Origin: Mycosarcoma maydis
Taxonomy: Eukaryota > Basidiomycota > Ustilaginomycetes > Ustilaginales
Direction: 5' to 3'
Length of the DNA stretch: 64,000 nt
Assembly: GCF_000328475.2 (NCBI RefSeq)
Contig: NC_026478.1
Span: forward strand, 620,001-684,000
Below the pieces are notes generated by a model. The model saw nothing but the letters and a program-made list of their open reading frames with translations, made no database searches and was not told where the DNA came from. Made by a program: the position numbers and the translations under genes. Positions 53,301 through 61,079 of the stretch are shown piece by piece. The first letter of the stretch is position 1, and the number at the start of each line of letters is the position of its first letter.

Positions 53301-53593
53301 GTCGTAAGAAAAGGAAAGAGTCGTCCTCGGAACCACCCCGACAACCACCCCGGGTGGCTCCTAGGTGACTTCTTGCAGGAACCACCCCTCGCAGATGGCT
53401 CCTAGGGTGGTTCCGAGGACGACCATCCTCTTAATAGCTTGTCGGCCAGGTGAGTTGCATAGGAGATCACACACAAGACGCAAGACCTGGTATTGGAGCA
53501 AAACAATGTATGTATTCGTAGCCCAGCAATTCGAGAAGGTACTGTTGCAAGAGAGTTATTGGCAAAGTCAGCAGCTTGCTGGAGCATCGATCG
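53293..53593 (+). repeat. About 300-bp inverted repeat, left copy
   Basis: Matches, in opposite orientation, 56562-56868. Shared segments include ATTCACGT(C/T)GTAA, the 105-bp MITE-like unit, a central block starting CATCCTCT, GGAGATCACACACAAGAC, GGAGCAAAACAATG and GAGCATCGATCG at the inner end. The copies differ by several small indels and substitutions. Confidence 0.85.
53320..53424. mobile_element. MITE-like 105-bp element with 19-bp perfect terminal inverted repeats
   Basis: Starts GTCGTCCTCGGAACCACCC and ends with its exact reverse complement. The interior is rich in CCACCC and GGTGGC and can fold further. A second 105-bp copy lies at 56737-56841 and a third, partial one starts at 55649. 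No flanking target duplication is obvious because the copies share their flanks. Confidence 0.75.
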
Positions 53594-53664
53594 CGGCTAC
53601 AAAGCTCGCGAATGATCGACTCGACCAGCTTTGTATAGGCGTCTGGCCTCTGCGGCCAGTCGAA

Positions 53665-55001
53665 TCATGAATCGCAGGACGGGCACGCCGTGCAAGGATG
53701 TCGGTTATTCCTCAAAGGGCGGGAGAGGGTCACGGGTCCCGGGGCTGCAAGCCCATTCGTGATTCGATGATGAAGCTCGCTTCGGAACGGCTTTTGCAGT
53801 GCCCTGTCTCGTTTGGGACCACCTTCGCCTCTGTGAGAGGTGTCGAGCGGTACCAGAGGGGGTTTTGAGGCGGATGCAGCACGAGCGGCTGCAGGGTCGA
53901 TGCGGTGGATCACATCGTCAAGCCAGTGCAGCGACTGGGCAATGCTTTGGTGGTAGGAGCGCATCTCATCGCTGAGATTGCATATGGTTGATTCGAGCGC
54001 TTGGCGTCGTTCCAGCACAGTGCTTCACTCGTCTTGGTGATTCACGATTTGATTCGTCTTGTCTGTTTGGCTCGTTTTGATGGTTGCGGGTAGACGGCAA
54101 AGGCGTGTTGGCGAATTCACGATTGAGGAGGATGGTGTCCATCGCCCGAGAATTCTCGCATGCTTGCCGGCTGTATGTGGACGATAGTGTCAATCAGATC
54201 TTGTATGCTAGACTGTGACTCGGGCTGACTCGACTGCCAGCTGCCACGGGTAGCTTTGCTGGACTCGGCCCGGCTGATGGAGTCGGATACGGCATACTCT
54301 CCAATAGAGCTCAAAGACGAGTCGCTCATGAGGCTAATCGGATCGCGTCTTTCTCTCTCCTCTTCCGACTCGGTGCTGTTTCTTCGGCGTGTCCTGACCT
54401 GTCGAGTCTGCCTACTGATACCATCTTGCTTTGTTGTTGTTTTTTTGGGTTTCCACGGTGTGTCATCTTCCTCCACGCAGAAGCGAATACGATCTTATTG
54501 ACGGTGGACGGTGGCAAGAAGGAGGAAAGTACAGCGAATCATGAATCTTGGCACCACAGACCAAGGGAAGCGCAGACAAAGGACAAGGCTTCTCACGGAA
54601 ACGACTCAGTCATCAACGGCATGGTCGGAATCGACTTGCTGAAAGTCCTTCTCAATTGCTTTGAAAGGCAGACGATGCAGCAGTAAAGGTGAGCCAGACG
54701 GTGAGTCAGACATTTGGGCACTACGAGACTGCCTAGGCGGGGTTGCTGAATCATCGCAACTGTGGAGGAGGAGGAGGATGCCTGAGCGCTCCAGGTGATC
54801 GAAAGTTTTAAAGAGATCCGCTCGCCATCCATCCGCTTTCCCAGCATGTCTTTCTGACTCGTCAGTATCATCTCGTTGCCGCCAACGCCTCATGCAGCAG
54901 TCCATCGTCAGCTTCATCGCCAGTCTCGTAGCATCATACGGAATCGTAAATCGCCAACAAACCTCGTCGTGCCCGGCGTAGTTATCAATCATGAATCTCA
55001 T
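53665..55001 (-). CDS. Possible multi-exon gene inside the broken retroelement, unrecognised
   Basis: Three minus-strand open blocks look coding. Block A (55001-54606) starts MRFMIDNYAGHDEVCWRF and continues AMKLTMDCCMRRWRQRD and PFKAIEKDFQQVDSD. Block B (about 54490-54117) reads RIRFCVEEDDTPWKPKK followed by a Ser/Glu/Arg-rich stretch and LIDTIVHIQPASMREFS. Block C (about 54012-53665) reads VLERRQALESTICNLSDEM and SIAQSLHWLDDVIHRIDP. They would be exons of one gene of roughly 350 residues, but I could not fix the splice sites. Between B and C are two A-x-T words, as expected if that part is intronic. No family is recognised; it could also be a set of unrelated chance frames. Confidence 0.35.
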
Positions 55002-55069
55002 AGGACCGCCATGGCTGTGTGATCCGTGTGCCCATGGTTGACGACGTGTACCCGCACAGCTACCACTGC

Positions 55070-55610
55070 TCAGCGCCGTGCTACCCAGTACAAAGCAAGA
55101 CTGGTTGCTCAGACTCATGCACACAGACTTGGCCTGAGCTATGATCAAACGTTCAACCTTGTCATCGGCCTTTAGACTGTACGCATGCTTCTCGCTCTTG
55201 CGCGTCGCTACGGACTCCACACCGCTCAGCTTGACGTGGGCACCACGATCTTGAATGGAAAAACAGACAAGCATGTCTATGTCCGTATCTCTCCAACATT
55301 CGAGTCGCCTGGGAACGACGGTAAGCGCTATCATGTATGCCCTCAGGAAAACACTCTACAGGCTCAAGCAAGCTGGTCGTTCATGGCACGCTGCCCTTGC
55401 CAAACGACTACAGGCGTTTTTATTCAAGCGCTGCCATACTAAACCCTGCATTTACGTACATGGCAGCAAGGACGCTATAGTGATACCTACCGTCTATGTC
55501 AACGACTCGTGTGGTGATGCTGAAGAAGCTGGAGAGCTACTTTCTGGCGGATACAATGGAACATGCCGCACCTCACGACTGGCATGAACGTCAATTACGA
55601 TAGTGAGGCG
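55070..55610 (+). mobile_element. Ty1/copia reverse transcriptase fragment, frameshifted
   Basis: From about 55089 the frame reads YKARLVAQ and LSYDQTFNLVIG, then an in-frame TAG (near 55172), then LLALARRYGLHTAQLDVGTTILNG and KHVYVRIS. Around 55325 the frame shifts and continues ALRKTLYRLKQAGRSWHAALA, KPCIYVHG and IPTVYVNDS. These are the ordered copia RT blocks (YKARLVA, YDxTF, AQLDVxxAFLNG, LxKxLYxLKQxxRxW, catalytic YVDD). The catalytic motif is YVND here, and the stop and frameshift show decay. It is probably part of the same element as 51644-53300, with the integrase region lost or replaced. Confidence 0.85.
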
Positions 55611-56561
55611 CGCACCCTTTCGATTCACGTCGTGAAAAAAGGGTAAAAGTCGTCCTCGGAGCCACCACGGCAAGCACCCAGGGTGGCTCCCCCTGAAGAG
55701 CCACCCGAGCAAGGACCCCCGATCTAGGCTCCTCCTCAAGTGGCTTCCAAGGAGCAGCCACCCTGGGTGGTTGCTTGTTTGGCTTCCGATGAGCAACCAG
55801 CCACCCCCCATCAACCAACCGGTCCCAGCATACAGCTCAATACGCCACAGTTGTTGTCAATCACGAATGCAATCATGAAAATAATAAATTAATCTAAGCC
55901 AACGAGCGAGCGAGCAAGTGAGATGGACGAGTGAGCAAACACCAGAGATTGAAGAGTGAAAGAGACCAATGAGTGAGCGAGACCAACGGGCGATACCAGC
56001 AAGTGAGAGGCAAGACCTTCACTTACGAGCAGTGGAGATGGCACGGGACAATGAGAGAGCATCGACGCTTAGCAGAAGAGGCGAGGACAAGATCTGATGG
56101 TGTGGTTTCAGCAGCGTCAGCACCAGCGCCGACCACAGCATCGGCAGTATCAACAGCGTCGGCAGTATTCGCAGCACCACGCCCACAGCACCACACCCGC
56201 AGCGGCAGCAGCAATAGCAGCAGAATGCCGATCCTCCCTCTCCACACGCCGCAGTAGCCTCGCGCTGAGCCAGTCTGCGCACGCCGCGGTCTTTTGATCA
56301 GCAAGGTCTCGGTCAAAGTCGAGTTTCATGCGGACATCTACCCGCTGGCGATTCGTGATTCATGATTGGCTTCGTCTATAAGCCTGCTCGTCTTGGTCTA
56401 GCCCTGATGCTGCATCCGGTAGAAGTTGGCCTGCTCACTGTTGGGCTCGGTGGCATTTTTCGGTCCCGGTATGGAAGGACCACAACATCCTCCACTATCG
56501 ACCTCCTTCAGATGCTTGAGATCCGCTGCGCTTTCAGTCATGAGTACGTACTTCTCCTCTC
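55611..56561. other. Repeat-derived DNA between RT fragment and right inverted repeat
   Basis: Begins with a third, partial copy of the CCACC-rich repeat (flank ATTCACGTCGT at 55623, GTCGTCC from 55649). Then come GAGCGAGCGAGC-type low complexity (55890-55990) and a CAG/CAC-rich stretch (56105-56215). A-x-T words near 55859 and 56351. No gene is supported. Confidence 0.6.
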
Positions 56562-56868
56562 CGATCGATGCTCCCGCAAGCTGCTGGCTTTGCCATTTTT
56601 TAACTCTCTTGCAACAGTCTTGAGCACCTTCTCGAATTGCTAGGCTACGAATACATGCATTGTTTTGCTCCATACCAGGTCTTAAGTCTTGTGTGTGATC
56701 TCCTATGCGACTGGCTGACAAGCTAATGAGAGGATGGTCGTCCTCGGAACCACCCTAGGAGCCACCTGCGAGGGGTGGTTGCTGCGAGAAGCCATCTAGG
56801 AGCCACGCAGGGGTGGTTCCCGGGGTGGTTCCTGGGTCGACTTTTTGCTTTTTTTACAACGTGAATTT
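56562..56868 (-). repeat. About 300-bp inverted repeat, right copy
   Basis: Reverse-orientation partner of 53293-53593; see that entry. It contains the second 105-bp MITE-like unit at 56737-56841. Confidence 0.85.
56737..56841. mobile_element. MITE-like 105-bp element, second copy
   Basis: The left end GTCGTCCTCGGAACCACC is identical to the first copy. The right end GGTGGTTCCTGGGTCGAC has three differences from a perfect inverted repeat. The length is the same, 105 bases. Confidence 0.75.
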
Positions 56869-57091
56869 AATCACGAATCATGAATCCGACAGCTTTTGCA
56901 AATTCCCATGTCTAAGTGCCTCACTCACGACTCCATGTTCAAGTTCTTATATACGCGTGACCCGTTGGCGTTTCGGCGTATCGAAGTGCCTTGTAAATAG
57001 GAACTTGCATCTCGAGATTCACTCTTGCCCTGCGACTCATGTCTGCATTGAGCTTGAAGCATTTACTGATCCGGATAGCAATCCATGTTAG

Positions 57092-57347
57092 AATATCTAC
57101 GATTGGCGTTTAGTCTGATCGCCCACAATCATGCAACCCTTGCAGTAACCTAACCGGTATACACGAGTGACCGGACGGGAACGAGTAGGTGTCTCAGTAC
57201 GCGCGCTATACGCGCGCGACACGCACTCAATACACCAGCGGTACGACCGCGGTACGCGTGCGATACACTCGCAGTACGACCGCGGTACGCCCGCAAGTAT
57301 AGTAACTCGCCAGAGTTTTCCCAGTTCACAACATAGCGCTGGTAGCG
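57092..57347 (+). repeat. Inverted duplication, copy A, with extra CG-rich insert
   Basis: Matches the reverse complement of 57818-57970 (shared ATTGGCGTTTAGTCTGATCG, ACAATCATGCAACCCTTGCA, GAGTAGGTGTCTCAG and CATAGCGCTGGTAGC). Copy A has about 107 extra bases (about 57198-57306) after GTCTCAG, made of TACGCGCG and GTACGACCGCGGTACGC units. Confidence 0.9.
57198..57306. repeat. CG-rich insert with repeated GTACGACCGCGGTACGC
   Basis: Two exact copies of the partly palindromic GTACGACCGCGGTACGC plus TACGCGCG units. Present in copy A and absent from copy B of the inverted duplication, hence an insertion or a deletion. Confidence 0.8.
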
Positions 57348-57623
57348 AGAAGCCCAGAGTAGATTCACACAAGTCACGAGTCGCTGGACGACTCACGACT
57401 GTGGGAATATGCCGTTGGTTACAGACTCGCACCAAATGGAAGAACCTGAGGGAGAACAGACTCATGCATCTGGCCAGTGGCCACGGCTAGTCAGCTGTAT
57501 GAGGAGGCGACGTATAGGGAGAAGCTCATGTAGGATACTCGTGACTCCAGTCAACTCATGTACATGAATACAGAGGGAACGCTCACACTTTGTAGTTAGT
57601 CCCTTGTCCAATACACACTATCC

Positions 57624-57815
57624 AAATACATTCCAAACCATTCTCGACCACTACTCAGCCCCAACTCGCCTCTTTAAGGAAAGGGAGACTTCGATATTCA
57701 ATATTTGCGGTGAATCCTTAGCGGGCGCTGGATGATCGAAGTCTCCCTTTCCTTAGAGAGGCGAGTTGGGACTCGTGACTGAGTGGTCAAGAATGGTTTG
57801 GAATCGTGAATGTAT
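57624..57815. repeat. Large hairpin: about 70-base arms around a 39-base loop
   Basis: Left arm 57624-57695, right arm 57735-57815. The inner 36 bases (CCCAACTCGCC... to ...GACTTCGAT) pair with a single mismatch. The right arm has two extra short segments, each an A-x-T-CGTG-A-x-T word (57771 and 57802), that the left arm lacks. Confidence 0.92.
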
Positions 57816-57817
57816 TG

Positions 57818-57970
57818 CTACCAGCGCTATGTTGTGAACCGGGGAAACTCTGGCGTTCTGAGACACCTACTCGTACCCGTTCGGTCACTCTGACTCGTGT
57901 GCACCATTCGGGTAACTGCAAGGGTTGCATGATTGTGGACGATCAGACTAAACGCCAATCGCAGATATTT
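57818..57970 (-). repeat. Inverted duplication, copy B
   Basis: Reverse-orientation partner of 57092-57347 without the CG-rich insert. It abuts the right arm of the hairpin. Confidence 0.9.
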
Positions 57971-58572
57971 TAACACGAGCGAGCGCTGTGTGTGTTACGC
58001 TGACGGAGCGCGTTCACCAGCAGCTTGGCCCCAGCTCTGGATAGGGTGGCTTGTTGCAAAGTCCGTGTTAGAAAATCACGAATCGTGAATAGTGGAACTC
58101 GTGACTGACTGGTTAACTTACAAAAAGATAATGAAAAACAATCACGAATCACGAATCACAGAATCACGAATGATTAAGTTCCAAAATCATGCTTTTTGAC
58201 AGGTGACAGTTAGATATCAGGTCAAATTCATGATTCGTGATTGTCGAGTTAAACCAAACTCGTGACTCATGACTTTTTGAAAACTGCCAAAGCTTTAGGC
58301 GTCGTGTGATGAAACCCAAGTCATGAGTCAGTTGCCTGGCCAGAAAGTCGTGTGAGTCTTGAGTACTATGTGATTATTCACTCGAATCACACGTGACTCG
58401 TGACTGTCAAAAATGTCTTGAATAGAATCATGAATGACATGAATCTTGGTCCTAAACGGCAGAAATCATGACTAGAAAAAATCATGAATCATATGTGATT
58501 CATAATTTGAAAATACGTAAGGTGAGTCAATCACGAATCACGAATGAACAAAACGCGCCCAGCTCAAGCAGG
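57971..58572. other. Region extremely dense in A-x-T words
   Basis: 600 bases with at least eleven exact words (58074, 58081, 58098, 58140, 58147, 58162, 58233, 58258, 58396, 58529, 58536), several CATG variants, and tandem forms such as AATCACGAATCACGAAT. No gene. Confidence 0.75.
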
Positions 58573-59894
58573 TTAGCGCGCTTTGCTCTGATCATCATCT
58601 CCTGGCCTACCTATTTGTGCCAGTATATCGTTGCCGTTCATCACCGATGGGTCGGAGAGTATGGCGCTGCTGTTGGCTAGGCTGGTTCCATACGATCGGC
58701 GTTCAGATCTACTGCAACAATCACGAAATCGCGTGTCTCGATGGGGGGCGGAGTCGACGTTGCACGTCTGGAAGTAGGCGGCCAAACTTACCTTCTCAAC
58801 GAAAACGGGATCCTTGCAGTCGTTGCTACTTGGAGTATCGAGCGAGTAACTGCTTTGCCAGGACTCGAAGTAAGGGCCCCAGCCATGTGCATCTGACTGT
58901 TGATCAACGTGCACCAGGTTCCTGGTGCTAGTCGTCACTTCATCTGGGCTTGGAGTCATGCGAAGTGATAACTGCGGTTGCGATACGGAGGTCCATTGGT
59001 CGCGAATGTTTGACACCACCCCGTACCCGTACCCAGGCTCGATCGGGCCCGAGCCAGTACCAGCCGCACCTCTGCTCGCCCTGTCGTAAGGTGCGCAGGC
59101 GACAGATGACCAAGGTGGAGCATCTGTTGCTAGTATTCGATTCGCGCCAACAATCAGACCGTGTAGGGAGAGGCGGGCCAGAGCGGCACTCGAGGAGCAG
59201 CAGTATTGGACCAGAACACTCAATCTGCGCGTAGTATTATCTCCCGTTTCGGTGTGACGAAGGTCAACAACATCTCCAAAGGGCTCAGTCAAGGCTCTAA
59301 CCATGCTAGGCGACGCAACGACATCGGTATCGAGGCCATCGAGCAAGAGTATGGAGTCATCCCTTCCCTGATACGCTTGGTGAATCTCGGAGACATTGTG
59401 GCCGCGTTGGGTCAGTTGCCGGTGTTCGAGAGGCTGGAGATTCATCTGAAAGTGTGTCGTCAGCTTGCTACGGTCATTTTGTGGAAGAGAAGCGTGACTC
59501 GAACAGTGTTTGCTCTGCAGGTGGTCAGAGCGGAGCTTACCTGGTGGCCTGCGCTGATCGTGTCTGGTTGCAACGGCCTCTCCTCGATGTTGGTATCTGA
59601 AGTTTCGTAAGAGAAGGGCGTACCGCTTCTCTGGACAATGGCGAAAGAGACTTCGATACGATAATTGTGCCATTGGAGCCCGTTGAGGTGTTCGATGGCA
59701 GCTCTAGCTTGAGAAGGATCCGACATGAGGATGAAGCCGCGTCGGCGAGCCGCATGGTCGAGGGTAGCCAGAATTACGGCATGTTCTACCGAGCCAAGCT
59801 GGGCAAAGAGCTCTTGGAATTGCTCGGTCGTAGCATCCAGAGGAAGATTAAGGACGTACAGGTTGCGCTGAGCACGCTCGCGATTAGCTCCCAT
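58573..59894 (-). CDS. RNA-binding protein with two RRM-like domains, two exons
   Basis: Exon 1 59894-59541, exon 2 59445-58573; the 95-base intron has donor GTAAGC, branch-like CTGAC and acceptor TTTCAG, giving 408 residues. RRM1: NLYVLNLPLDATTEQFQELF (RNP2), then RRGFILMSDPSQARAAIEHLNG (RNP1 RGFILM), WHNYRIEVSFA. A second RRM-like unit in exon 2: SILLLDGLDTDVVASPSMVRAL, FGDVVDLRHT and LVQYCCSSSAALARLSLHGL. The rest is Ser/Gly/Asp-rich. A good donor (GTAAGT) at 58791 near FVEK suggests an alternative or missed last intron, so the final about 70 residues are uncertain. The ATG at 59894 was chosen; the frame extends upstream but with non-domain sequence. The RNA target is unknown. Confidence 0.85.
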
Positions 59895-61079
59895 TTTTGT
59901 CTGATATATTTGCAACGGAGCGAGGGAAAAGATAGTGGAACCAGCGACGATGTTGTTGAGATCAGCTCTGAGCTTGGACACTAGTGCAAGGTCGAACCTC
60001 GAAGTGGGTGGTAGCAATAAGCAATGGAGTTGCCATCTGGGATTTCGAAATCTAAGAGGCGAGCGTTCAGGGTACGCAACAACAGGGAGTATGTCGTCAT
60101 GCATACACTCAGCCTGAACAAAAAAGGAAAGAAAAGACACACTGCGCGTGGGGCTCAGGCTGACAGGTCGCCTAGAATGACTCAGCTTGATTGCATAGCG
60201 GAAGCGCACGAAGCTGCGACTCTGGAACCGGGTCAGCGCCTTCCCGTGTGTTTGCCTCTGCTGATTCTCGTCGAAAGTGCTCTGCTAGACTCTCGCATAG
60301 CAGTTGACAGGTGACGGTGTACTGCAACAACTGGATGCTATGTCATCAACCTTTTATCATGCTTTGCTTCATTCGCAGCATGGAGTTTAAGAGCAGCATC
60401 AGAGTTGCTCAGTAGCTCGGAAGCAAGACGCCCTAAAGTGTCCATCCAACAGACAAAACACAGCAGGTCAGATAGCGTGAGTGCCATATTTGAGAAGCCC
60501 ACGAGAGACGACGACCACAGGGCACAGTAAATCTCGCAAGACTTAAACAACGACTCACAGACTGACATGAGACAACCAAATATAAAATGAAAGAACAAGC
60601 GTGACAGAGGGAAATCCCAAGACACGGGCGGGCCTGTGCGAGAGCAAACTTGCTTGCTGTGCTCCGGGACCTGCATGTGTTGGAATTACAATTTCCGTCG
60701 CGTGAACAAGACAAACATTCACGATTTTTGGCGCGCTCGACAAACCTGATCTTTGCTGACCCACGCTTAGTAAAATCACAAATAAGCGCCACGAGTTGAG
60801 ATTCAAAAGGAGTCGGTGTCTCATGCTGAACTGTCTAACACATTCTATCATCATCGCTTTTGCCTACGACGAGCTCTTGAGGCTAGGCATGGCGCCGTAA
60901 AACGATACCTCTTTCCGCCACAATCAGATCTCAGTCGAACAGGCTACCCACCAGTCAAATGGTGGGCGGACTTCATACAATTTGAAACGTTCTCGGTCAA
61001 CCAGAATGTGGGTTGCTGTGTGCAGATAGATCGCGTCCATACGAGCGTCGATGGTGGCAAATCGCACACATCTTCGACC
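59895..61079. other. Divergent intergenic region, RRM gene / GAS2-domain gene
   Basis: 1.2 kb between two divergent starts, with one ATTCACGATT word near 60717. The frame of the downstream gene is open back to 60816 but lacks conserved features there. No gene is supported. Confidence 0.5.
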
